Source: an uncultured Opitutales bacterium
GTDB taxonomy: Bacteria; Verrucomicrobiota; Verrucomicrobiia; Opitutales; UBA9783
Direction of reading: 5' to 3'
DNA length: 14,790 nucleotides
Assembly: GCA_934700265.1 (NCBI GenBank)
Contig: CAKUXH010000017.1
Coordinates: forward strand, 1 to 14,790
In this document: positions 5,883 through 14,790 of the stretch, piece after piece
Layout: every line of letters begins with the position of its first letter
How positions within the stretch are numbered: the first letter of the stretch is position 1
The notes under the pieces: model-generated
The model's database searches: none
Told to the model about the DNA's origin: nothing
The model's input: the letters and a program-made list of their open reading frames with translations, nothing else
Made by a program: the position numbers and the translations under genes

Positions 5883-6455
5883 ATGATGAGTCCCATGAGT
5901 TATCTTTTTTTTGGAACTGCAGCAAGTGAATCATCAAATGCGGTAACGCGGATCATGGATACTTTTGGTGTTCAAAGTGATTTGCTCATTGCTCAAATCG
6001 TTAATTTCTGTTTAGTAAGCTATGTATTGTATCGTTTTGCAATAAAGCCGGTGTTGAAAACAGTTGAAGAACGTCAGAAAAAGATTTCTGAAGGTTTGCA
6101 GTATGCAGAAGAAATGAAATCGCAGCTGGCTTCTGCTGAAAAAGAGCGATTGAATTTGCTTAAAAAGGCACAGGAGGATGCTCAGGCATTGTTCGCAAAG
6201 ACAAAACAGGAGAGCGAACTTTATTTGCTCGAACAAAAGAAATCTGCTGAGCAAAAAGTTGAGCAAATGCTCACACAAGCTAAAAGTTCGATCGAAGTTG
6301 AGCGTAGCAATATGTTGGCAGAAGCTCGTTCAGAAGTCGCTAATTTGGTGGTTGCAACAACAGAACGTTTGTTAAAAGATGTTTTGACAAATGACATGCG
6401 TGCCAAGCTGAATGAACAAGCAACTTCGGCATTAAAAGCGGAGCAAATGAAATAA
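5883..6455 (+). CDS. atpF: ATP synthase Fo subunit b
   Basis: Subunit b is the peripheral stalk linking Fo to F1. From the ATG at 5883 the product is 190 aa: a short N-terminal lead, one membrane helix around [20 protein letters not shown], then a long charged coiled coil rich in E, K, A and Q (from about [12 protein letters not shown] to the end). The start is uncertain: a TTG at 5874 and ATGs at 5883, 5886 and 5895 are in frame. None has a strong Shine-Dalgarno; 5895 has a weak GATGAG 4 nt upstream. The lead before the helix is longer than in E. coli. Only one b-type gene is present. Its stop overlaps the atpH start by 1 nt. Confidence 0.93.
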   Translation: MMSPMSYLFFGTAASESSNAVTRIMDTFGVQSDLLIAQIVNFCLVSYVLYRFAIKPVLKTVEERQKKISEGLQYAEEMKSQLASAEKERLNLLKKAQEDAQALFAKTKQESELYLLEQKKSAEQKVEQMLTQAKSSIEVERSNMLAEARSEVANLVVATTERLLKDVLTNDMRAKLNEQATSALKAEQMK

Positions 6456-6841
6456 TGGAACGTAAACACAAATTTTTGATCCAACGATTGACAGATTTCG
6501 TTTTCGAAGTTGAGGAAGATGCCTTGTTGGAGCGTATTAAGGCTTCCGTAGCTTTTTTGGCGCAACAATATTCACGTTCCTCGAAAGAGTTTCTGAATTA
6601 TTTTTGGTTCTGTTTACAGAAGGTATATCATCAAAAGTATGCAACGATTGAGTATACAGGGCATATCGATCTAAAGGCGATTGATCAGGTATTGCGGACA
6701 GCTGTTAATTTTGATCATTGTAAAATTACTTCGGTTGAGAATCCAAAGCTTATTGGTGGTTTTAAAATAAAATGTGGAGATAACGTTTTGGATTATTCTT
6801 TGGAAACTCAATTGAAAGAACTTGTTAACACTTTAAGGTAA
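6455..6841 (+). CDS. atpH: ATP synthase F1 subunit delta, short form
   Basis: Delta ties the peripheral stalk to the top of the F1 head. The C-terminal signature is clear: NPKLIGGFKIKCGDNVLDYS then LETQLKELVNTL (roughly residues 95-127), the family's LIGG-GD-D-S pattern. Position between b and alpha confirms it. It is odd in being only 128 aa, against about 175-180 for typical delta. The shortage is in the N-terminal helical domain that grips alpha, because only about 65 residues precede the C-terminal domain. No upstream in-frame extension seems to have been lost: the ATG overlaps the atpF stop (TAATG), the usual coupled arrangement, so the gene appears naturally short, not broken. Divergent N-terminal sequence weakens homology outside the C-terminus. 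Confidence 0.88.
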   Translation: MERKHKFLIQRLTDFVFEVEEDALLERIKASVAFLAQQYSRSSKEFLNYFWFCLQKVYHQKYATIEYTGHIDLKAIDQVLRTAVNFDHCKITSVENPKLIGGFKIKCGDNVLDYSLETQLKELVNTLR

Positions 6842-6847
6842 AAAATT

Positions 6848-8377
6848 ATGGCTATTCTTGCAGATATAAAAGAGGCAATTGAAAAATTTGAAACAAAACC
6901 GATTTGTTCGAATGTCGGTAAAATTATTTCGTTAGCTGACTCTGTTGCAAAAGTTGAAGGCTTGTCGGAGGTCATGTACAATGAAATGGTTGAATTTCCT
7001 AATAACGTCTATGGAATAGCGTTAAATTTGGAAGAAGATGAGGTAGGTATCATCTTGTTGGGAGATACAGCACATTTGAAGGTGGGTGATACTTGTAAAA
7101 CCACGGGACATTTGCTTTCTGTTCCAGTTGGAAAAGCTTTGCTTGGGCGTGTTGTTGATGCGTTAGGGCAACCGATTGATGGTAAAGGAGCTATTGTTGC
7201 AGAAGCGAATTATCCGGTTGAAAAAATTGCTCCTGGAATTATTGCTCGTCAATCTGTAGATCAACCTTTGCAAACAGGTATTCTTTCAGTAGATGCGATG
7301 TTCCCAATAGGTCGTGGACAGCGTGAATTGATCATTGGTGACCGTTCAACGGGTAAAACAACTCTAGCATTGGATGCTATTTTGCATCAGGCTGAATTGA
7401 ATCGTAAGGGCTTGGCAAGTGGAGATCCTGATTTCCGTCCCGTTTATTCGATTTATGTAGCGATTGGTCAAAAGAATGCGACCATCGCAAGAACATTAAA
7501 GGTTTTGGAAGAGCATAATGCATTAGAATACACAATTGTTGTATCGGCACCAGCTTCTGATAATGCGGCAAATCAATACATTGCGCCTTATTCGGGAACT
7601 GCAATGGGTGAATATTTCATGCAGAATGGTATGGATGCTCTTATTGTATACGATGATTTATCCAAGCATGCGGTTGCATATCGTCAAATTTCGTTGGTAT
7701 TGAAACGTCCTTCAGGTCGTGAAGCCTATCCAGGAGATGTATTTTATTTGCATTCTCGTTTGTTGGAACGTTCTGCGCGTTTGAATAAGCAATACGGAGG
7801 AGGGTCGTTAACAGCATTGCCTATCATTGAGACGCAGGCAGGAGATGTTTCTGCATATATTCCAACCAATGTTATTTCGATTACGGATGGTCAGCTTTTC
7901 TTAGAAACGGATTTGTTTAACCAAGGATTGCGTCCAGCGATTTCGGTAGGTATTTCCGTATCACGTGTAGGATCTGCGGCTCAGTTAAAGGCTTTAAAAA
8001 AGGTTGCTGGTCAATTAAAGTTAGAGATGGCTCAGTATCAGGAGTTGCAGGCATTCATGCAGTTTGGTTCTGATTTGGATGCTAAAACTCGTCATCAATT
8101 AGAGCGTGGTCAGCATATTTTGGAATTGTTAAAACAGGGGGTGCATATTTCTCGTCCTGTTGAATTGCAAGTCGTTTTGTTGTGGGCTATTCAGCAGGGA
8201 ATTTTTGATAAAGTTGCTTTGAGTGATATGCCAGTCTGTATCCAAAGAATTTGTGAATATTTTACAAGCTTACATAAAGATTTTTTGGATCGTTTGTATA
8301 AGGGAAAAGTTTTGACAGATGAAATCTCTCAAGAATTAGCAAGAATATTTGAGGATTGGCAAAAAACGCAAGGATAA
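6848..8377 (+). CDS. atpA: ATP synthase F1 subunit alpha
   Basis: Alpha carries the non-catalytic nucleotide sites of F1. The 509-aa protein has an N-terminal beta barrel (to about 95), the nucleotide domain and a helical C-terminal domain. Motifs: P-loop GDRSTGKTT (164-172), [16 protein letters not shown], Walker [18 protein letters not shown] (264-280), [19 protein letters not shown] (290-308) and the arginine-finger segment [15 protein letters not shown] (365-379, R373). The P-loop has Ser168 where most alpha subunits have Gln (GDRQTGKT). Between the P-loop helix and IYVAIGQK there are about 13 more residues than in E. coli (around 183-200), similar to the longer loop of mitochondrial alpha. 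An AAGG at 6835-6838, at the end of atpH, probably serves as its ribosome site. Confidence 0.98.
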   Translation: MAILADIKEAIEKFETKPICSNVGKIISLADSVAKVEGLSEVMYNEMVEFPNNVYGIALNLEEDEVGIILLGDTAHLKVGDTCKTTGHLLSVPVGKALLGRVVDALGQPIDGKGAIVAEANYPVEKIAPGIIARQSVDQPLQTGILSVDAMFPIGRGQRELIIGDRSTGKTTLALDAILHQAELNRKGLASGDPDFRPVYSIYVAIGQKNATIARTLKVLEEHNALEYTIVVSAPASDNAANQYIAPYSGTAMGEYFMQNGMDALIVYDDLSKHAVAYRQISLVLKRPSGREAYPGDVFYLHSRLLERSARLNKQYGGGSLTALPIIETQAGDVSAYIPTNVISITDGQLFLETDLFNQGLRPAISVGISVSRVGSAAQLKALKKVAGQLKLEMAQYQELQAFMQFGSDLDAKTRHQLERGQHILELLKQGVHISRPVELQVVLLWAIQQGIFDKVALSDMPVCIQRICEYFTSLHKDFLDRLYKGKVLTDEISQELARIFEDWQKTQG

Positions 8378-8380
8378 ATT

Positions 8381-10695
<2,315 letters not shown>

Positions 10696-10697
10696 TT

Positions 10698-11114
10698 ATG
10701 GCGCTAACCTTAAAAATTATTGTACCTGAGAAGGTCGTTTTAGAGGACAAAATAACTTCGGTTATTTTGCCTACATCTATGGGAGAAATTGAAATCTTGG
10801 AAGGGCATTTACCGATCATGGGTTTGTTGGAAGCAGGAACTGTTTTTTATAAACACAACGGTATTGTTACTCCTATTGCTATTGATACAGGATTTTATAA
10901 GCTTCATGGATCAGAACTTGTTCTTTTAGTTGAAGGAGCAATCGATGTGCAAGTTTTGGATGAAAATTCTATTGATGCTGCTGTGCGACGTGCTCAAGAG
11001 GCTTTAGAAAAAGCTAAGCAAAATAAGACGGTTGATGAGGATGAACTTGAACGTTTGGATAAGATGCTACGCTTCCAGGTGGCTCAAAAACTTACAAAAC
11101 ATGTAAAACGATAA
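10698..11114 (+). CDS. atpC: ATP synthase F1 subunit epsilon
   Basis: Epsilon binds the gamma foot and c-ring and can inhibit ATP hydrolysis through its C-terminal helices. The 138-aa protein has the N-terminal beta sandwich (residues 1-85; TSMGEIEILEGHLPIMGLLEAG is the family core, split at about residue 45) and a two-helix C-terminal domain (about 90-138; AAVRRAQEALEKAKQNK then a Lys/Glu-rich helix). The start follows atpD by 2 nt with AAAGGA (10684-10689) as ribosome site. It ends the atp operon; no terminator hairpin is visible in the 32 nt before the next gene. Confidence 0.94.
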   Translation: MALTLKIIVPEKVVLEDKITSVILPTSMGEIEILEGHLPIMGLLEAGTVFYKHNGIVTPIAIDTGFYKLHGSELVLLVEGAIDVQVLDENSIDAAVRRAQEALEKAKQNKTVDEDELERLDKMLRFQVAQKLTKHVKR

Positions 11115-11146
11115 CTGCATTTTGGGTAGTCGTAGTTTTTATATAA

Positions 11147-11566
11147 ATGGATGTATTTAAAACAATAGTTCGTGTTAGATACGCGGAGACGGATGCTATG
11201 GGTGTGGTTCATCATAGCCGTTATTTTGTTTGGTTAGAGCTTGCTCGTGTGGAATGGTTAAAGTCGTTAGAAATTAATTATAAAGATATGGAACAGCAAG
11301 GCTTTTTTTTGCCTGTAGTTCAAGCCGATTTATCCTATAAATCACCAGCATTTTTTGATGATGAAATACAAATCGTTTTGTTTCCTCCAGAAGATTATCA
11401 GCGTGCTCGTTTTACCATAAATTATCAACTTTTTAGAGATGAAACATTGATTGCTAAAGGTTTTTCGGTTCATGCATTTATCAATGTGCAACGTCGATTG
11501 ATAAAACCACCGGAGTTTTTTGTAGAAAAAATGAAATTGCTTGGTTCGTTGCAGAAAAATGGATAA
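11147..11566 (+). CDS. YbgC-like acyl-CoA thioesterase (4HBT hotdog)
   Basis: This 139-aa protein is a single hotdog domain of the 4-hydroxybenzoyl-CoA thioesterase/YbgC class, which hydrolyses acyl-CoA or acyl-ACP thioesters. The N-terminal signature is VRVRYAETDAMGVVHHSRYF (residues 8-27), containing the catalytic-type Asp16, followed by LELARVEWLKSLEI. YbgC proteins often sit near Tol-Pal; here the neighbours are atpC (32 nt upstream) and dnaN (42 nt downstream), so context gives no pathway. No Shine-Dalgarno is evident before the ATG, only AT-rich sequence. The substrate is unknown. Confidence 0.85.
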   Translation: MDVFKTIVRVRYAETDAMGVVHHSRYFVWLELARVEWLKSLEINYKDMEQQGFFLPVVQADLSYKSPAFFDDEIQIVLFPPEDYQRARFTINYQLFRDETLIAKGFSVHAFINVQRRLIKPPEFFVEKMKLLGSLQKNG

Positions 11567-11571
11567 AAAGA

Positions 11572-11600
11572 TTGCAAAAATCATTGAATTATTATCTAAT
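11572..11600 (+). promoter_or_regulatory. Candidate dnaN promoter
   Basis: TTGCAA (11572-11577), a 17-nt spacer and TCTAAT (11595-11600, 5/6 to TATAAT) lie in the gap between the thioesterase gene and dnaN. Eight bases separate the -10 from the ATG at 11609, placing the start site at or next to the start codon. Confidence 0.45.
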
Positions 11601-11608
11601 ATTCTAAG

Positions 11609-12751
11609 ATGAAAATACGTATCGCGAAAAACGTTTTTGTAAATGGTTTGCAACAAGTTCTTAATGTTGTTGGAACGCGAACCTCACTTCCCATTTTAAG
11701 CAATGTATTGTTGGATGCTCATGATGACCTTTTAGAGCTTACAACGACCAATTTAGATTTAGGTATTCGTTGTTCTGTTAAAGCTACAGTTTTAGAAGCA
11801 GGACGAATTGCCTTGCCTGCTAGAAAGTTGGCCTCCATTATTAAAGCTTTGCCTGAGGCAGATATTGAGCTGGATTGTTATCAAAATCAAGCTAAAATTA
11901 CCTGTGGACGTTCGAAATTTCGTTTGATGGGAATGAATGATGGGGAATTTCCAACATTGCCAACATTTACACAGGAACAGGCCTTTGTTTTGGAACAGCA
12001 GAAGTTATTATCTATGCTACGGCATGTTTCATTTGCCCAATCTGAGGATGAAAATCGTTATCTTTTAAATGGTGTATTTTTCTCTTTTAAAAAAGAAGAA
12101 ACCTCAACACAATTGCATTTAGTAGCTACTGATGGTCGTCGTTTAAGTATCATTCAGCAAGATATTGAAGCTCCAGAAGCATTTAGTAATGTTGAGTTTA
12201 TTTTACCTGCAAAAACAGTATTTGAATTGGAACGTTTGCTGCAGCAAAAAGCGCCGATTAAAATTTTCTTCAATGATAAGCAGATTGCATTTGAGTTATC
12301 TTTAGAAGACAGTGCTAAGGAAAATGGCTTAAATAATACGATTTATTTGGTATCTAAGAAAGTAGAAGGACGCTTCCCTAATTATCAGCAGGTAATTCCT
12401 CAATCGATAGAGCATCATGTAAAATTAGAGCGCGCATTACTTTTGGAATGCGTACAGCGTGCTTCTTTGGTTTCGAGTTTGGATAATAATACTGTAAAAC
12501 TAAGTTTTTGTGAAAATGTTCTTGAGATTTCTGCTTCAAGTTCAGAGCTTGGAGAAGCGCAAGAATCGATGGCAATTGAGTACACGGATACCCCTGTAAC
12601 GATTGCTTTTAATCCACGTTTCTTGATGGATCCATTAAAAGCATTGCAAGATGATGATATTTATTTTGAATTTAAAGATGAATTAAGCCCAGGTATTATT
12701 AAAACGAACGATCGTTTCCTCTGTGTTGTAATGCCTTTGCGTTTACAATAA
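11609..12751 (+). CDS. dnaN: DNA polymerase III beta sliding clamp
   Basis: DnaN forms the ring that tethers DNA polymerase III. The 380-aa protein has the usual length and three-domain pattern: the N-terminus contains GTRTSLPILSNVLLDA (residues 22-37), the middle has LVATDGRRLS, and the C-terminus has IAFNPRFLMDPLKAL and ends VVMPLRLQ, matching the family terminus MPMRL. Unlike the common dnaA-dnaN arrangement, it lies downstream of a thioesterase gene and the atp operon, with lolC/E-type genes after it (11-nt gap). No Shine-Dalgarno precedes the ATG, but a promoter-like element does (11572-11600). Confidence 0.97.
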   Translation: MKIRIAKNVFVNGLQQVLNVVGTRTSLPILSNVLLDAHDDLLELTTTNLDLGIRCSVKATVLEAGRIALPARKLASIIKALPEADIELDCYQNQAKITCGRSKFRLMGMNDGEFPTLPTFTQEQAFVLEQQKLLSMLRHVSFAQSEDENRYLLNGVFFSFKKEETSTQLHLVATDGRRLSIIQQDIEAPEAFSNVEFILPAKTVFELERLLQQKAPIKIFFNDKQIAFELSLEDSAKENGLNNTIYLVSKKVEGRFPNYQQVIPQSIEHHVKLERALLLECVQRASLVSSLDNNTVKLSFCENVLEISASSSELGEAQESMAIEYTDTPVTIAFNPRFLMDPLKALQDDDIYFEFKDELSPGIIKTNDRFLCVVMPLRLQ

Positions 12752-12762
12752 TTTGGAACCTC

Positions 12763-13992
12763 ATGCGTTCTTGTTTTTGGAAGTTAGCATTCCGATATCT
12801 GTTCCCAAAACAGCGATGGGGTACTTTTTTTACTTGGTTGTCGATCATAGGAATTGCTGCAGGAGTGGCGCTGCTTTGCGTTGTTCTTTGCATTATGAGT
12901 GGTTTTGATAAAAATATTGAAGAAAAACTCGTTCAAATTAACGGTCCTGTAAAAATTTTGTCACAAAGGGTTATTCATAATTGTAATGATTGGATAGTTA
13001 AAATAAGTCATCAGCCATATGTACAAGGTGTAACACCTTTTGTACAAGGTGTCGCATTGATTCAAAAAGGTGACCATGTTTTATTTCCCAGTTGTTTTGG
13101 GCTTGATGCTTCGACAGTAGAAAATGTTTTGCCAATTTCAAAATTTATATCTAAAGAGGGTATAAAAAATTTAGGTAAAGGTGCTTTTATTCCATATGGG
13201 GTTGCGAAAGAGCTTCATGCATCTGTTGGAAATTCGTTTGATTTATATTCACCATTAGCTTTAGAGGCGATAAAAAATGAGGAAATAATTCTTCCACAAG
13301 AGATTAATGTTGCTGGCTATTTTCAAACTGATTGGGCTGAGGTCGATCGTAATACTATTTTATTTCCTTTGTCGGATTTGCAAGAAGCGTATGGAATGTC
13401 TTCAGAGAGTGTTCATGGTTTTTGTTTGAATGTAGATAATCAACATATTGATGAAGTTTGCCAAGCCTTGAATCATTGGCTTCCGGAGAATATGAGGGCT
13501 TACGCTTGGTATGAGTTAAATGAAGATTTTCTTTATGTTTTAAAGATGGAAAAGATGATGTGTTTTTTTGCTCTTTTGTTTATTGTTCTTGTAGCAGCAT
13601 TTTCTATAAGTAGTGGACTAATGTCTTCTGTGCGTCGTAAGCAGCGCGAAATTACTTTACTTAGGACTTGGGGCGCTCGTCGATGGGATATTATCGCTTT
13701 ATTTGAGATTCAAAGTTTTGTGCTTGCAAGTTTAGGTCTTACAGTAGGTTTTGTATTATCGTTTTTGGTTTTATATTATCGAAATGCAATTGTGAAGATA
13801 CTTACGGGATGGTTTTTACCTGAAAATGCACTTTGGAATTTTTACGATGTTGCTCAACTCCCGGTAGCTTATCGTGGTATGGATTTTATTGTTATCATTT
13901 TATTTACATTTTTTATAACTACCGTTGCTAGTTTGTTGCCAGCTTTGCGTGCGGTTCAAATGCCAATTATCAAAGGATTGCGTAGTGAATAA
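12763..13992 (+). CDS. LolC/LolE-family lipoprotein-releasing ABC permease
   Basis: With LolD this permease extracts outer-membrane lipoproteins from the inner membrane. The 409-aa protein has the family layout: LAFRYLFPKQRW at the N-terminus, a first membrane helix around residues 22-47 with VVLCIMSGFD, a large periplasmic domain (about 48-260; GVTPFVQGVALIQKG is a typical motif), then three helices (about 263-288, 312-338, 378-400). The cytoplasmic SVRRKQREITLLRTWGARRWDI contacts the ATPase, and the end is LPALRAVQMPIIKGLR. Only one permease gene lies with lolD, so it may act as a homodimer (LolF-like), unless a second is elsewhere. It overlaps lolD by 8 nt. Confidence 0.92.
   Translation: MRSCFWKLAFRYLFPKQRWGTFFTWLSIIGIAAGVALLCVVLCIMSGFDKNIEEKLVQINGPVKILSQRVIHNCNDWIVKISHQPYVQGVTPFVQGVALIQKGDHVLFPSCFGLDASTVENVLPISKFISKEGIKNLGKGAFIPYGVAKELHASVGNSFDLYSPLALEAIKNEEIILPQEINVAGYFQTDWAEVDRNTILFPLSDLQEAYGMSSESVHGFCLNVDNQHIDEVCQALNHWLPENMRAYAWYELNEDFLYVLKMEKMMCFFALLFIVLVAAFSISSGLMSSVRRKQREITLLRTWGARRWDIIALFEIQSFVLASLGLTVGFVLSFLVLYYRNAIVKILTGWFLPENALWNFYDVAQLPVAYRGMDFIVIILFTFFITTVASLLPALRAVQMPIIKGLRSE
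13972..13977 (+). promoter_or_regulatory. Ribosome binding site deciding the lolD GTG start
   Basis: AAAGGA lies 7 nt before the GTG at 13985, inside the end of the permease gene. The lolD frame is also open upstream to 13925, but that stretch lies wholly inside the permease gene and lacks ABC-protein similarity. Confidence 0.75.
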
Positions 13993-14647
13993 GCTTCTTA
14001 CAGTTAGGGGAATTTCTAAAAGTTTTAAAGACACACAAAATCAAGAAGTTTATCTTTGGAAAGATGTTAGTTTTGAATTGAATGCAGGGGAAAGTATGTC
14101 CATTTGTGGTGAATCAGGCTCAGGAAAATCAACACTGCTGTTTGCTTTGGGAGGATTGGAGAAAGTTCAAACGGGGACAATAGAATTTTTAGGAACGCGT
14201 GTTGATTATAAAAAAGGTTTGTTACCAGGGATAGAGTATATTTATCAGCATTATCAGTTAATTGAGGAATTAGATGTTTTAGAAAATATCGTTTTCCCTT
14301 GTCAAATAAAAGGTCTAAAAGAAGATGTAAAACTTTTAGATTTTATTGTAGATTCGTTAAAACTAAAGGCTTTTTTGCATCGACTTCCGGTTAATTTATC
14401 GGGTGGAGAGCGTCAACGAGTTGCCATAGCAAGGTCGTTATTAACTCAACCGAAATTATTATTGGCGGATGAACCTACGGGTAGTTTAGATGAGAATACA
14501 GGAAAGAATGTTATGGATTTGTTTTTTTATGTTTGCAAAAGCTTAAAAACAAGTTTTATTTTAGTTACGCATAATGTTTCTTTTGCGCAAGGAGCAGATA
14601 GATTTTTTTATTTAAAACAAGGATCTTTAATCAATGCAAAAAATTAA
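13985..14647 (+). CDS. lolD: Lipoprotein-releasing ABC ATPase LolD
   Basis: LolD powers the LolC/E permease. From the GTG at 13985 the protein is 220 aa, the normal size. Motifs: Walker A GESGSGKS (42-49), Q-loop YIYQHYQLIEELDVLENI (85-102, Q88), signature LSGGERQRVAIARSL (138-152), Walker B LLLADEPTGSLDE (158-170) and H-loop THN (195-197). The order and spacing are canonical for LolD/MacB-type ATPases. The GTG start is chosen for the good ribosome site 7 nt upstream and because MNKLLTVRGISKSF matches the family N-terminus. It overlaps the permease by 8 nt and the next gene by 14 nt, so the three are probably cotranscribed and translationally coupled. Confidence 0.94.
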   Translation: MNKLLTVRGISKSFKDTQNQEVYLWKDVSFELNAGESMSICGESGSGKSTLLFALGGLEKVQTGTIEFLGTRVDYKKGLLPGIEYIYQHYQLIEELDVLENIVFPCQIKGLKEDVKLLDFIVDSLKLKAFLHRLPVNLSGGERQRVAIARSLLTQPKLLLADEPTGSLDENTGKNVMDLFFYVCKSLKTSFILVTHNVSFAQGADRFFYLKQGSLINAKN

Positions 14648-14790
14648 TTGTGGTGTTGTTGGGGTTGGTTATTTGGGGTCGCATCATGCGCGTATCTATT
14701 CTGAAATGGCTACGGTTAACTTGGTAGGAGTTTATGATGTTAATTTTAAAAGAGCTGAAGAAATTGCTAATTTATACCATACCCAAGCAT
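14634..14790 (+). CDS. Gfo/Idh/MocA-family dehydrogenase (partial, N-terminus only)
   Basis: The window ends 52 codons into this gene. The N-terminus is an NAD(P)-binding Rossmann fold, INCGVVGVGYLGSHHARIYS (residues 4-23), with the glycine motif GVGYLG and the trailing HH-R typical of the Gfo/Idh/MocA family, then VNLVGVYDVNFKRAEEIA with the Asp that binds the NAD ribose. The ATG at 14634 overlaps lolD by 14 nt, with AAGGA (14619-14623) 10 nt upstream. Linkage to lipoprotein-release genes suggests an envelope-sugar role; a UDP-GlcNAc 3-dehydrogenase of the GnnA type, used in lipid A variants, is one possibility, but this is inference and the catalytic domain is outside the window. Confidence 0.85.
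   Translation, partial: MQKINCGVVGVGYLGSHHARIYSEMATVNLVGVYDVNFKRAEEIANLYHTQA

Noticed and set aside
6221..6568. 115-codon minus-strand frame across atpF/atpH
   Set aside because: It is antisense to two conserved ATP synthase genes; Cys/Ser/Phe-rich composition is typical of a shadow frame.
13025..13039. Perfect 7-bp inverted repeat (AAGGTGT/ACACCTT) and repeated TACAAGGTGT in the Lol permease gene
   Set aside because: It encodes the normal family motif GVTPFVQGVA, so the repeat is probably a by-product of the two VQGV units.

Overview
This window is a dense chromosomal stretch of an AT-rich, diderm (LPS-making) bacterium. Almost all of it is recognisable housekeeping sequence. Evidence for an LPS outer membrane: a KDO-8-phosphate synthase, a LolC/E-type permease and a LolD-type ATPase. 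A member of the PVC group, probably Verrucomicrobiota (Opitutae/Puniceicoccales-like), is my best guess. It rests on the style of Fmt (QPGRAKGRGQK followed by NPIAMWAE), the signal-peptide-bearing AtpB and the general gene character. It is inference, not proof. The code is standard: TAA, TAG and TGA all serve as stops.

Left part (1-1405): an export-apparatus pair fliQ-fliR on the minus strand, with fliR running off the left edge. Divergent from it are two small plus-strand genes of unknown function, one a CxCG-containing cytosolic protein and one a small secreted charged protein. Next (1406-4429) is a tight minus-strand operon kdsA-fmt-plsY-aspartokinase-like. Junctions are a 4-nt ATGA overlap, a 7-nt gap and a 0-nt gap. 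It joins LPS-core, translation-initiation, phospholipid and amino-acid functions. A 321-bp divergent intergenic region (4430-4750) carries promoter-like sequences in both directions.

Centre (4751-11114): a complete F1Fo ATP synthase operon in the order a-c-b-delta-alpha-gamma-beta-epsilon (atpBEFHAGDC), without atpI. Its delta subunit is unusually short (128 aa) and the alpha P-loop reads GDRSTGKT. The c-ring sequence looks proton-type.

Right part (11147-14790), same strand: a YbgC-like hotdog thioesterase, dnaN (sliding clamp), a LolC/E-family permease, a LolD ATPase starting at GTG, and the start of a Gfo/Idh/MocA dehydrogenase cut by the window edge. The last three overlap or nearly abut and probably form an envelope (lipoprotein/lipid A) operon.

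I see no mobile element, CRISPR array, RNA gene or clearly new multi-gene system. The most unusual pattern is regulatory. Genes that open a transcription unit (fliQ, the gene at 837, kdsA, dnaN, perhaps atpB) lack a Shine-Dalgarno and have a -10-like hexamer 6-8 nt before the ATG, as expected for leaderless mRNAs. Several operon-internal genes (atpE, atpG, atpD, atpC, lolD) do have purine-rich SDs.
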